A stretch of DNA of 64,000 bases from Euleptes europaea. Its lineage: Eukaryota > Chordata > Lepidosauria > Squamata > Sphaerodactylidae. Shown one piece after another: positions 1 through 11,757 of the stretch (position 1 is its first letter; each line of letters starts with the position of its first letter). A model generated the notes under the pieces. The model had not been told where the DNA came from and ran no database searches. It saw only the letters and a list, made by a program, of their open reading frames with translations. Made by a program: the position numbers and the translations under genes. The DNA is taken from the NCBI RefSeq assembly GCF_029931775.1, contig NC_079328.1, forward strand, positions 9,662,501-9,726,500, read 5' to 3'.

Positions 1-441
1 GCCTTTGGAGGCTGGCAAAGAGGGAGGACAAGCTGTAGCTACTTGAATCCCAGCATGTGTCTGCTCTAAGTCCGTAGGAATGGCAGGCTGTGGTGCTGCC
101 CTTACCATAGGCCAAAGGTTCCCAAGGCAGACATTCAGCAGCAGCAGCAGCAACCAGAGATGAGGTACCTCTGCATGCCCTGCAGCAAAACTATTGTCCC
201 TCATGAGGTGAAGAAAGGAAGGACTGTCATCATTAGGACAGAAGTTGTGCCTGCCGTGTGTCCTCCTGCTGCCAGGATTCTTTGGGAGTATACAGGCAGT
301 ATACAAAGCAATATGCTTCTACTGCTTTGGAGGGCTTCTTTCTTCTGTTTTGTTCACGTAGTCTCACATATCATTTTTTTTCTGAATACCCCAGGTATGC
401 AGAAAAGTCCCTCATGATCGTGGCTGGCCCCATCGTACTTA

Positions 442-655
442 AGATTGCCATCCTTCAGGTGGGTCGTGGCGCTCTCTTACAATTACAACAGATCTCCAGA
501 CTATACAGATTGGTTTCCCTGGAGGAAATGGCAGCTTCGGAGGCTAGACTCTGGAAACCCATCCCTACTGTACTCCTTCCTCTCCTCAGATTCTTTCATT
601 CGCAGGTACCACCCTCAAATCTCCAGGAATTTCCCAAGCTGGAGTAGGCAACCCT
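442..655 (-). mobile_element. Short inverted-repeat DNA element, AGGGTTGCCA family
   Basis: A 214-bp non-autonomous element whose ends are inverted copies of AGGGTTGCCA...CCAGG; here they are worn to agattgccatcc and gcaaccct. The diagnostic inner phrases ctccaggaatttccc and ccctggaggaaatggcagc match the other five copies in this window. The family is not named from memory. Confidence 0.7.
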
Positions 656-2027
656 AATACTGCTTCCATTATTCTCACAGGGGCTGGTCAACTAAGTATT
701 TCATGCAATGATGTTGGCTATAGACTGTTTAAAGACACTTCAAACTGAAAAGCATAGGTATGAGATTATCTTTTCTCTGTTGTATGTGTTGCATGCCATA
801 CCACGCTCCAGAGAATACATCTTTTCCATGAAAAAAGTTCAGCTTACCCTATAATTTTTGTTTTTAAAATGTAACAGTACCACTCCAGTAATAACCATAC
901 TTCATAGTTTAGGATAAAGAGGTGTGAATTAGGAGGTGAGCATTCGGATATTTCTGATCCAAAACTTAACAAGGAATTTCGGGCAATGTTTCGGATCAGG
1001 AATATCTAATTGCCCATCCCTAATGTGTATTTTTCTCAGGGGGTTCTCTAACAGAAAATATCTTGGTAGCATTCCTAGTTGCAACAGAAAAGTCGTATTA
1101 AATGTAATTTCTTAGCCCAACGCTGTTATTTGGTTCGTGATTTTCAAAATGAATATGTTTCCCCAGTATGTTGAACAGTTCTAGCATGCTATCCAAGTTC
1201 AGATTTTTTTAAAAAAAAATTCTACAGTCAGTACTGGTTGCTTTTGTAGTTCTTTCTCCTCTATTGAACCATCTTTCCATGGTCACCTAGTTATGTTGTA
1301 GTTTGGTTTTTTTTTAACACCCTCTGTAATTGCAGAACATGACCTGCAGCAGCTGTACTTACTCTGATTTATCTCCAGTCTGCTTTCATTCTGGATCCTT
1401 GCAATGAAGTTGCGTGCAGCCTCTTGATGACAATGGGCCCCTTTTCAGCTGTGCTTGAGAAGCAGCACCTGCTAGGCACACTGGCAAAGATTACAGGTGC
1501 CCCGGCTCCCTTAGTCACTGCGTATCTGTGAAGTCACCATGGGATGTGGGAGCAGCAATCTTACTACCTGGCTGAGGAAAGCCCTAAAATCTCACTTTGG
1601 GTACTTTATCTGCACCACTGCTCATTTGTTCTTTTTGTATGGTTGGTTTAACAAGTTGTCTGCTACAAGCTATCATTGCAGATAAGATGAACCTTTACCA
1701 TAAAACTTAATGGGTGATCTTAGGCTGGTCACTCTCAGCTAAGCCTGCTTCACAGGGTTGTTGTGAGCACAGACAAGAGGAAGGGGAGAGTCGTGTATAC
1801 CATCCTGAGTACCTTGGAGGATGGGATAACGATAACAAATGCACAAATAAAAACTCTTTTCAGAGAGAGAGGTTGTAATAATTCGAGTGTTTCACCTGCG
1901 AGTTTATGAAAGCAAACTGGGCAGGAATAATTTGCAAGGCCCAGCTTCATCGAAGCCCCCACCCTCCGGCTTGCTACTTTGGTTTTTTGGCCTTTGAGGG
2001 AGGACTCATTGTGGCCGGGCCAGGCTT

Positions 2028-2235
2028 AGGGTTGCCATATCCAGGTCTGGAAATTCCTGGAGATTTTGTAGTGGAGTATGAGGCGGGCAGGGTTTGGGGG
2101 CAGGAGAGGCCTCAGCTGAATATAATGCCATAGAGTCCACCCTCCAAAGCAGTCATTTTCTCCAGGGGAACAGATCTCTGTCATCTGGAGTTCAGTTGTA
2201 ATTCTGGGAGATCTCACCTGGAGGTTGGCAACCCT
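2028..2235 (+). mobile_element. Short inverted-repeat DNA element, AGGGTTGCCA family (well-preserved copy)
   Basis: Starts agggttgccatatccagg and ends cctggaggttggcaaccct, which are near-perfect inverted repeats. The interior includes aaattcctggagattttg and ccaaagcagtcattttctcc, as in the other copies. There is no coding capacity, so it was moved by another element's transposase. Confidence 0.8.
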
Positions 2236-2340
2236 AGGCCAGGAAGCAACCTCTGGGTGAGTTGATACCACCCAATTTGCATGACTCAACTAGGCTTGTC
2301 TGCTTACTACTTACTCTTCAACAGCATCCACCCTATGAAA

Positions 2341-2556
2341 GCCAGCGTGGTGTAGCAGTTAGAGCTTCAGAATAGGGTCTGGGAGACCCAGGTTTGAATC
2401 CCTATCTTGCTGTGGAAGCTAACTGGGTGATTTTGGACCACTCACATACTTTCAGCCTAACCTACCTCACAGGGTTGCTCTAAGGATAAAAAGGAAGAGA
2501 GGAGAATAATGTAAGCTGTTTTGGTCTCCACTGTGGAGAAAGGTGGAATAAAAAGT
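2341..2556 (+). repeat. tRNA-derived SINE
   Basis: Head gccagcgtggtgtagcagtt has the A-box-like tRNA start, and aggtttgaatcc is the B box. The body (cctacctcacagggttgctc, ctgtggagaaaggtggaataaa) is the common squamate SINE type found many times in this window. Confidence 0.8.
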
Positions 2557-2892
2557 CAATAAGTAATAAATATAGCTGAAGATGGGGGGCAGATAAAAAT
2601 TAGGTTGGTGAATGGCTGAGAAGGAACGAATGAGGCAAGGGAAGAGGAGAGGATATGGGGGTTGCCAGGATGAAGGGAAATAGAGAATGGGGGGTGGGTA
2701 CAGGGGAAAGTGAGGTGCTTCCCCACAAATCCTTGAGGGTATCTTACCATTCAAGTGGGCCTACCCCAGTGGTCGGCACCACACACCTGGGTCACAGTTT
2801 TCCTAGGTAGAAACTGCTGAGGGGCTGGAGAGGGAGAGCTGAAGACAGAGGGGCAGATAAAAGTAAGTTGGCTGTTGGGGAGAAGGAGATAA

Positions 2893-3260
2893 AGTTGCCA
2901 GCTCCAGGTTAGGAAATTTCTGGAGATTTGGGGGCTAGAACCTGGGGAGGATGTGGTTTGAGGAGGGGAAGGACCTCAGTGGGGTATAATGCTATAGACT
3001 TTACCCTCCAAAGCAGTCATTTCCTCCAGGGGAACTGGGGTTGCCAACCTCCAGATGGGAGCTAAAGATCACCTGGCATTACAACTGCTCTCCAGATGAC
3101 AGAGATCAGTTCCCCTGGAGGAAATGACAGCATCAGAGGGCAGACTCTATGGCATTATACCCTGCTGAGGTTGCTTCCCTCCCCAAACCTCACGTTCTCA
3201 AGGCTTCACCCCCAAATCTCCAGGAATTTCCCAACCTGGCAACCTGATACTGGCAACCCT
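2893..3260. mobile_element. Two joined AGGGTTGCCA-family elements in opposite orientation
   Basis: A truncated + copy (2893 to about 3036) runs directly into a full-length - copy (about 3038-3260) that starts gggttgccaacctccag and ends ctggcaaccct. The abrupt join suggests insertion of one copy into the other with loss of the remainder, or a later deletion. Confidence 0.65.
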
Positions 3261-3570
3261 AATGGGAAACCAACCTTTGCAGTTGAGAGATCTGTTGTGA
3301 TTCCAGGAGATCTCCAGGCCCTACCTTGCAAAGTGTGATGTCGCTAAAGGAGAAGATCAACTCAGCATGGCAGAATTTAACACAAGTTTGATATGATATA
3401 CACACTTTGAGCATTGAAACCTATAAAGGGAATCTCTTTTGCCTAAGCTACAAAACATGTTTTAGGGGATCTTCAAAAACACTCAAAGTCCAAACTAGAG
3501 TCACACAGCATGTCAATTCAGTATTAGATGAATTAAACAAAGTAATTCTAGCAGACAGGAGTTTTACTTT

Positions 3571-3750
3571 ATGGTATAGTGGTTAGAGTATCGTGCTAGG
3601 ATATGGGAGACCCAGGTTCTAACACCTACTTTGCCATGGAGGCATGCTGGGTAACCTTGGGCCGGTCACATAACTCACAGGAGGATAAAATGGGGAAGGG
3701 CGGAAAGCTGTTAGCCACTTTGGGTCCCCATCGGGGAGAAAAGAAAAAGA
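3571..3750 (+). repeat. tRNA-derived SINE, abutting an opposite copy
   Basis: Begins tatggtatagtggttagag and has the B box-like cccaggttctaacacc. It is less well preserved and ends at gggagaaaagaaaaag, where an opposite SINE begins. Confidence 0.7.
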
Positions 3751-3751
3751 A

Positions 3752-4022
3752 GTTGGTTTTTACACCTCGCTTTTCTCTACCTTAAGGAATATCAAAGCGG
3801 TTTACAATCACAATCCCTTCCTCTCCCCACAACAGGCACCTTGTGAGGTAGGTGGGGCTGAGAGAACTGTGATTAGCCAAAGGTCACCCAGCATGCTCCA
3901 TGTGGAGGAGAGGGGAATCAAATTTGGTTCCCCAGATTAGAGTTCGCCGGTCATGTGGAGAAGTGGGGAATCAAGCCTAGTTCACCAGATTAGAGTCCAC
4001 CGCTCTTAACCACTACGCCATG
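3752..4022 (-). repeat. tRNA-derived SINE (longer subtype)
   Basis: On the - strand it starts at the tRNA-like head (rc of cgctcttaaccactacgcca). It carries two B-box-like blocks in tandem and ends in the tail rc of gttggtttttacacctcgct. The duplicated head block is typical of this subtype. Confidence 0.78.
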
Positions 4023-4845
4023 GGGTTATAAATGAAGTAAATAATGCATTTCTGACAACTCCTTAATATCTTTACAAAGCCAGAGATAGACCAAGTTTCT
4101 ACATTCTTATATTTCTGTCAATTCAAGCTACTTTAGGTACCTGTTTTTACTGTGAAGATAGAGGAAGGCCTGTCTGAATTCAGGAAAAACTTCGTAGGTC
4201 CATTAAATTTCACATAGGTGTTTGAGCCTCTATTGAGACGTTTTCTATTCAACAGAGCTAAAGAATGGTTGGATGTCTGCTTTCTTAGAAAAAAATATTG
4301 AGCCACAAAACTAGGTGGCAACAAATCTAAAACTACTCTTAATACAATATGATTTTTTTTACATGCCTTTAGAACATGAAATGGTTATATAGTATAAGCA
4401 AGTTATTGTTTCCTTTGTACTATTAATAAGGTATCATGGTAATCTGATGCACTGATGTAAGCACTTGCAGAATTCCCCCAATTTTTTTCTGATAAAATTA
4501 TGCTGCTGTGGTATCTACTGGACCATAACCAATAATTAGTGTACTTCCCATTTGAAGTTTCGTATTTGAAACATTTACTCTAGAAGAAGGTTCATTTTTA
4601 AGAGTCTGACATGGTGTGTTGGTTTGCAGTGGTTACTGTAATCTTCTAATAGCTATAAAATGATGAAATGTCCACAGTCCCTCCATTATCTTTTCATTAA
4701 ATTTCTGAAATATTCAGTTATGCTAAATTTCACAGATTAGTGCAGTCCCATTGGAACCTTTTGCCATTCACAAGGCCAAGGAGATCATGTGAAATGTGTG
4801 ATCAACTTATTTATATACATGTTTGTTAATGCCAGTATTCAGTAT

Positions 4846-5060
4846 ACCAGTATTGAGGCTGCCCGTTGGTTTCTGGCCACAATTCAAAGTGCTGACCCTT
4901 AACTTTAAAGTCCTAAATGGCTTCTGTCCAGAGTACTTGAAGGACAACCTCCTCCCATATTGCCCAGCCCCCCAGTTAAGATCTACATCTCACGCCCTGC
5001 CCATAGCAGCAATATGAATGGAGGTTGGTACTGTCTCCCAGGGCAGAATGACATCTCAAC
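4846..5060 (+). mobile_element. L2/CR1-clade LINE fragment (C-terminal coding end)
   Basis: Encodes LPVGFWPQFKVLTLNFKVLN, then GFCPEYLKDNLLPY. This matches the LHWLPV...FK.L.LTFKALNGL.P.YL.D.L signature that follows the reverse transcriptase domain in L2-like LINEs. It is 5'-truncated, as most LINE copies are. Confidence 0.68.
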
Positions 5061-5737
5061 CAATGGTCTGATGGTTCAGGTGTAATATCACACCACCTTT
5101 TGTTTAAGCTGTTGTTTACAAATTACCTTCAGATCATTGTTTGAGATTCTAGATTGGAATTCCTTTTCAAACCAGTTTCAGTTGAATTGCCATGGTAGTC
5201 TGTAGTCCTGCAGAGAGAACACTGTTGACTTATCTCTGGTCTACATCAACATGCCTCTCCCATAACACCAGGTAGAAAAATAAGGTGAGGATGCCTCTTC
5301 GAGACGAGGTTCACAGCCGCTGTGGTACCCTTCTCTGTCCTGTTCTTCTCTGTCCATTTGGGACAAGGTTTTTTTCCATTTTGACAAGTCTCTTTGCTGA
5401 AAGAAACAACTTTTGAGGAAATCCTTCAAAGAATCCTGTTCTAAATGCTAGGCTTCATGTTGCAATACCTGCCTGGCACCGTGCATCTCTGACCACCCAT
5501 ATGAGAGTTCTTTTGATTGCTTTTCCACCGAACTACTTTATCACACTTTCTGTATATCTCCTTTTTGCAGACTCCAGCATCATCTGCCATCCTGTACATT
5601 TTATTGTCCTATCAGCTGGTTAAATATGGCCCTGTCTTGGAACTGAGTCTGCTATCTTCTCTAACCATTCCCAAGAACTCTCCTTCAGAACTGAAGACCC
5701 CTCAAGGGTAATTTTTCATTATAGGCTAGTCTCTTGT

Positions 5738-6095
5738 AGTGCCATCCTAAGCAAAGTTACACCCTTCTAAGCTTATTGATATTATGGTGGAACTCCTCTT
5801 CTTTTATTTATTTTCCCCTCACCAACCACCACTGTCACTCCTGAGACTTATAATTTGTCTCTTGTTATTTTCCTGTCCCACACTTTTGATGGTTGAGGGA
5901 TCTGACAAAAACTGTTTATTTCTAGAAGTCAAAATATGGCACAAGAGAGGCTTAATGAAATAAAAACTGAAAATGATTTATTTTTCTCTTTTGGGGAAAA
6001 GGTAAAGTCAGGTTTTCAGGGAGGTTTCAGGAAAGCTTTCTCTCACAGATTTCAGTAGACTTAGAAGAGTGTAACTCTGCTTAGGATGGCATTGC
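5738..6095. mobile_element. Inverted arms of a small DNA element, unusually far apart
   Basis: agtgccatcctaagcaaagt...acacccttctaagc (5738-5772) is mirrored by gacttagaagagtgtaact...gcttaggatggcattgc (6058-6095). In compact family members (22674-22762) the arms nearly touch; here 285 bp separate them, either an older longer form or an insertion. Confidence 0.55.
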
Positions 6096-8435
6096 GAGAT
6101 GTGGATATCTTTGACCCAACCAGTGAAAGTAAAAGGGAAAAAATGAATGGATTTCTTTTTTTCTTTCACTCTGCCTCAGGGTTGATTTTAGATATCTAAA
6201 ATAATTCCCTTTGCATTTTCTACCTATCATTTTATTTTAAGATTCTTCCATTATAAAAAAATAATTTCTTCCAACTGCCCCTAAAAACACTTCAGTAGAT
6301 TTAAAATGCAGAGGGCCATGAACTTTCCCCCCTTTAATTGCTCTACCAGTTTTTAACTTAACATCACAGATTTAAAAGAGTAAATCACCTCTCTTTAGTC
6401 AGCATTTCTAGGCTAAAATAGCGTAAACAAAACCTTTTAGCATCAAGCCAAGAGAGAATTCTGGGAGTTTAGGAAGCTTTTGGTATTGCCATTCGTGCAA
6501 CCTCCTACCTTTTGAATGTGCAGGACTCTTATGTTTAAGTTGCTCCTGTAACTGGAAAATCTCCCAATTTAAAGAATCTAATAGAGCTCCAGGTGTTTTG
6601 CTGATTTGCGTCTCGTGATTTCTGAATATCCTTGGGAACAGACAGACGGACACCCCTCGTCAATATTGTGTGAACGTTGCCTCCATCTGCATGAGTAATA
6701 CTCATTTCATTATATCCTGAATTAACTTGCCAGTCTGACTAACTTAACATGCAGTGTTGAATGTGATGCCTATGAGTGCCTCCTCAGTCCATTACGTTGG
6801 ATGCATGTGTTGGATGCTAGAAGCCTTTTTGTATAGGACATTATTAAGCACAGCATGCCAGGAATTTCCAGTTTATCTGCCTCGTTTGCACAGAGCCTGC
6901 AAGCAGATTGCAGACCACAAAGGCTAGAAAGGGATTGAGAGTGGATGGCAGGTCCACAGAGGTCCGCAGGCAGGCTCAGGTGCTTTCCAGCCATAAGTTT
7001 AGCTAAGCTCTTCCCATAATTTGTCACGCCTTGGTCTGCTCCTGCTGCGCCCGCACGTGCCAGCTTAATGTCAGAAAGTCTGTGCACCAGACGGCCACTC
7101 AGGCCGAACACCCTGCTGTTCAGAACCAGCGGCTCACTGTGTCAGTGTGGAACGGAGAGCCCTGGCAACAGCCGAGCTCTGTGCCGAATAAGCATGTCCA
7201 CAATGAGACATGAATGGCATCAGTCAGTCCCTTTAGAATAGGGACTAGGCGTGTGCCTCCTCTCCTAGGAAGTTTGGCAGCCTGTTCATTAAACAAGAGT
7301 CATCAGGAGTTCAGCCTGTAACAGGAAAGTAGCTCTGCTTGGATGGTCAGGACTGGGTTTTGCAAGCAAAAAGGAAATAGAAATGTCAGCAGGGAGATTT
7401 GGTGAAATGCTGGGCTTTTAAAAAAAATTACTCCACTGTGATGAAAAAGGAGGTTTATATTGGGGGGGGGGTTTCACTTTTGTCAGGTTTGTCGAACTTG
7501 GGATCTTACTGTGGAATTGCCCATGATGGTCCTCAACAAAGACGGCATTTACAGTTTTGTGAATCTTCTCTTTGAAACGGCCTATGATAGTATTGCAAAG
7601 ATGTGACATTTTCTCTCGTTTTATATAGTTCCACAGAGCTAAACAGCTTTTCCACATTTTAAAAACACAAGAAAAATCTGCAAAACAGTGACAGGAAATG
7701 ATATGTCACACTTACTGTTTGAGTGTTTAATTCACACTGTTGTATGCAAAATTCTTTAATCCATTGTATATTTCTTCCGAATGTTATCCTGTTATTTGAA
7801 GTGCATGATTCACCTTCAAAGAAAACAGAAACTGCTGCTCACAAAGAAAGAGATTTGCTCTCTCCACTGTGAAAAGCTCCCACAAGCAGGGGTCCTATTA
7901 AGACAGCTGGGAAGTTGCTTCAGCTTGTTCCGCTTGTAAGTTTTATTGGTGACTGGTTTTTGATTATGCATTTGAATGGTGTGTGTTCCAGGTTGCCGGG
8001 TTTTAATTAAAAGGCGATACTGTTGGTTTTCAAAGCTTTGTTGTCTGCATAATTAAGACTGGAACATACACACATTCTATTTTTTTAATTGGGAAGCATC
8101 AAGAAATTAGACATTTATGATAGTAGCAAGCAGATCTTCCAAAATAAATGTTAAGTATAAGTTTAGCATACTTACACCTGAACAATAATGATCTACATTT
8201 TTTAAAACATTTAATTAATCAATTACTTATATGTTTTCTTTTTTTTCTCCCTCAGCCTGTAGCTTTAATTCAGTTGTATTAACGTTTTGAAAAAGTTATT
8301 ACAATATGCATTTAGGGACAACCTGTGATACTTCTGTTGAGTTCATTTGCTGTAATACTTGTTCCTTGTTAGTTACATTATTGTTTATATTTATTTCTTT
8401 TAGAAGTCTCTCAGTCACTTTTGGCAGTAGCCTTT

Positions 8436-8964
8436 GGTTGCTTCCACACGGAAACTATTTTCCATGTAGTTCTCACTATAGTAACAAAGGCACATCCACA
8501 TGACAGTTTTCTGCATTCCTTCCTTCCCTATGGGTGCCATTCTACCTCACCACCACCGGAGGGCTCTTAAAAAAATCAGTAATTGGTACTGATTCTTTTT
8601 AAATTACTCGTTACAGAATTACTGATTCTTTTTAAATGGTTCTTTTTGTAGTACTGTAGTAATTACTGATTTTTTTAACCGCTAAAAAAGCTATGTTGAA
8701 GAAAATGACAGCAGTGGAGGGCTAATGCAAGGTGAAATGTCACTGATGTAGGCAGGACCTTAAAATGCATATCTTCCTATCCATACAGCATGCAAACATG
8801 CTTCTGCTATGAGCTTTATGGAAAGGTCATACCAAACCAGATTTGGGAAATATCAGAGCAAAACATGGAAAGTGGACGACTAGAGGATATCATGTGGATG
8901 CTCCCGATAACAGCTCTCCAGTTTCGAAGCTGAAGCAGAACAAAACATCCATGTGGAAGCAGCC
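8436..8964. mobile_element. DNA element with GGYTGCTTCCACAYGG inverted ends and internal hairpin
   Basis: The left end ggttgcttccacacgg mirrors the right end ccatgtggaagcagcc over 529 bp. An internal inverted repeat, aaaaaaatcagtaatt versus aattactgattttttt, lies at about 8568-8680. A related stretch at 17716-17853 and 18135-18190 shows that this is a repeated family. Confidence 0.65.
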
Positions 8965-9179
8965 TTATCCCAGTGCTAGAAAATGCAGCATTCAGGTTCC
9001 TAATGCCTATGTTGAGCTACCTGAAAGATTTTAACTATGAATGCCTCTGGTTTTATTACAATATATTTTTGAAAATGTGGTAGTTATCTGGATAACTTTT
9101 ATGGGTTGCATATGTTTGTGTGGTTGGGGGTTCTGTAACAGTATCCATCTATGCATTTTCCTTAACCTGTTTCTTGTAG

Positions 9180-9301
9180 TTATGAAGAAAGAGCTCAGTA
9201 TCTTGAAGGAATAATCCGGATTCACAAAGAAGTAATGACATTTGAGGATTTTGCTGCTCAGGTCTTCTCTCCCTCTCCCAGTTACTCTCTCAGTGGATGT
9301 G
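9180..9301 (+). CDS. RALGAPA2: RALGAPA2 penultimate coding exon (end of Rap/Ran-GAP domain)
   Basis: RALGAPA2 is the catalytic alpha-2 subunit of the Ral GTPase-activating complex. With RALGAPB it switches off RalA and RalB by stimulating GTP hydrolysis, and it is inhibited by Akt phosphorylation. The 122-nt exon follows a polypyrimidine tract and TAG (cttaacctgtttcttgtag) and ends at a GTGAGT donor. Read with one leading base it encodes [18 protein letters not shown], then [22 protein letters not shown]. The YEERA...[17 protein letters not shown] segment is the hallmark stretch that closes the Rap/Ran-GAP homology region in RALGAPA1/2. The exon takes two bases from the preceding exon (TT+T would give the family phenylalanine) and leaves one base over. 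The preceding exon, expected to end in something like INASRAVKCLIPLYQS, was looked for in 1-9179 and not found. RALGAPA2 rather than RALGAPA1 is chosen because INSM1 and CFAP61 lie next door. Confidence 0.88.
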
Positions 9302-11137
9302 GTGAGTCTGTGCATGCCTTCCCCCCCCTTTCTGAACACTAACCACTGAGAAGCTCTTGAGCAGCAGATGTACACCTGTTTTCCACTGATAAATGGTTGC
9401 AAATTTAAGAAGAGCATTCTCCCTCTGAATTAGCTAATGAATATCAAAAGGAATGATGACATTCATTTTAATTTGTTTTGCATCAGAGCTGTTCACTCGG
9501 TTCTTTTCTTCAGCTATCCTGTTAACCCCTGAATCTAGTGAGGTTAATGAACTTTCTCTCACTAATGTGCTCTGGTTCATTCAGGAGTGCGGGCTTCTTG
9601 CTGAGCTGGGAATATGTTGTGCAAAAGCTGTTGTGAAGCGGTGCATACTTATAAAAAATATATAGTTCCTCACAGCAGAGGCCATTGCAGCTAATGCTAA
9701 ATGGGGATTATGTTTCTGTGAAAAGGAAGGTCCTGGATTAGCACTGGTTGAGGAGGGAGGAATATAAGGATGGTGTTTCATCAAGCAATCAAGAAGGCAC
9801 TGTGTATGGAAATATTCTATACGTTACAAGGATTTTAAAGTTAGAAAGATTATTTGAACCATGTAAGCACCTGTGTTTTTAAAAGAAGCCTGTGCGACAG
9901 AATGTGTCTTCAAGATTCAGTAATGTCTCTTAGAAGTAGAACGCAAGGCAAGCCCAACAGATTTCTCAGTGTAAGATTCCTTTATCCCCTGGTTATGTCC
10001 ATTCTGAGAAACTGACTCTTCCTAATTATATTAGGATGCTGTGTTGGATTGTCTGGTAGATTATCTCAAATCCTGGTGAACGTTTTGGTGCATCTGTTTC
10101 CTTTCTCTTGCTATGTCTGACCAAACTATCTTTATATGTGAGCTTTTAAAAAATAGCAAATTAAATTTAGTGAAATGAATCACTTTACAAATAAAATCAG
10201 ACACACATCACTGTTTAACATTATTGGCTTAGGTCCTTGAGCTTCCCGAGCTTTGTTAAGAGATAAGAGGTATATGCATGTACTTGTGTTGGTCGCCAAT
10301 AGCAGCAGGCAGAAGGCTTTGGAGATAAGCAAGCTGGCAGAAGTAAAGAGGGGTCCGTGCTATTTACATAATCGCACCTCTGCTTCCTGGAGAGGCGTCA
10401 AGAGACAGAAATGGCCTCTATTGATCTTTGTTGAACTGGAATACTAAACAACATCAGAAAAGCTTATAACCAAAGCTTTGATTAATATTTTCTCTATTAA
10501 AAATGTGGAGCAGCTGTGAATTAAATTCTGTACGCACTCTGCCAAAAAACTGTGTGAGAGAGAAATGATCTATTTTAAAAAGTATAGATTGTTTACATTG
10601 GATTTATTATGTGATTCAACTGGCTACTTAATGGAAAATAGTAATGGCGGGAACTTATAACATTTGAAAGTCTTCTCCTCTGGTCTCATTTAATTACCTG
10701 CTTTTGTTGTATACAGTATATATAGAAGCTAGACTATGAAAAATAGTTAGAATAGATTGAGAGAACCCAATCCGGGGGGAACTTGTCACACCCATCAATG
10801 GAAAAGTGAGATTAAAATATGGGATTGATACGAGAGCACAGGTGTGTTTTTTGTACAATTCCATTTAGCCAACCTGAGGTTTTTGCAGAAGTCTCCTGCA
10901 AAAATTATGCATCTAGATCTGTTGGGGGCCACATTTAGTTTACAGCTATAGTTTTCACCAAGAGTTATTCAGGTGCAGTCGGACACTGTATTTAGACTCA
11001 AGGACAGCAGAGGCCACTGAATATTTAAGTGCAGTCGTTCATGCTTAGCAGGACATAAGTTGTCAAAGTAAAATGGCAAACTTTAGTTTTCCAGTTATTT
11101 GTAACCCTATAAAGTGCAATTCTGTAAAATGCCGAAG

Positions 11138-11158
11138 TGTGTGTGTGTGTGTGTCTGT
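11138..11158. repeat. (TG)n microsatellite
   Basis: Short TG run. Similar short TG/CA runs occur at 20591-20606, 37271-37282, 38142-38152, 38938-38950, 48098-48114 and 52211-52226. Confidence 0.85.
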
Positions 11159-11307
11159 CTTCAGATAATGTCATGGGTAGGGCCTGATTGTTTTCTCTCT
11201 TCCCGCCCCCACCCCCCGCTTACTATGGCCCAGTGTGCTCAAAGTGCGCCAATTGGTCCAATTGGGTTTTATTGGTTTATGTTAAATTTTACTGGTTTTT
11301 AACTAAG

Positions 11308-11646
11308 TACTGTATTTTTCCGTGTATAAGACGATGTTTTTTTCTTTAAAAGTTTACTTAAAAATTGGGGGGTCATCTTATACATGGAATAATACTGGCA
11401 GGGAAGAGAGCAGGGCCCATGCCGGCTCTCTTCTCCACCCGTCAGCTGACAGGTGGAGAAGAGAGAGGGGCCCACGGGAAGAGAGCAGGGCCCATGGCTT
11501 CCCATGGGCCCCGCTCTCATCCCAGCCTGTATTTTTCCAAGACGCCCCCATGTATAAGACGACCCCTTTTCCCCCTTAATTTTGGGTTTAAAAAAATAGG
11601 GGTCGTCTTATACATGGGGGCGTCTTATACACAGAAAAATACGGTA
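11308..11646. mobile_element. Foldback DNA element with TACYGTATTTTTCYGTGTATAAGACG-type ends
   Basis: Left end tactgtatttttccgtgtat and right end (reverse complement) taccgtatttttctgtgtat are inverted repeats, and a TA may be the target duplication. Each end is itself a hairpin: the tataagacga motif recurs inverted about 60 bp inside both ends. A GC-rich internal palindrome (gggcccatggcttcccatgg) lies near the middle. No coding capacity. Confidence 0.8.
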
Positions 11647-11735
11647 TGTTCTGTGGGATTTTATGTATTGATGTCGATTTGACTAATGATTGTTAGTTGC
11701 TCTAAGCCGGAAAAGAGCAGGTTATAAATCTAAAA

Positions 11736-11757
11736 TGATGATGATGATGATGATGAT
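11736..11757. repeat. (GAT)n microsatellite
   Basis: Seven or so tandem GAT units following ctaaa. Confidence 0.85.

Larger units (their letters stand above)
1..9179 (+). other. RALGAPA2: Intron of RALGAPA2 upstream of the exon at 9180
   Basis: Mostly AT-rich non-coding sequence with old interspersed repeats listed separately (inverted-repeat elements at 0.4, 2.0, 2.9-3.3 and 8.4 kb; SINEs at 2.3 and 3.6-4.0 kb; an L2-like piece at 4.85 kb). The stretches 660-2020, 4030-4840, 5060-5730 and 6100-8430 show no gene or repeat I can name. No upstream RALGAPA2 exon was identified. Confidence 0.7.
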
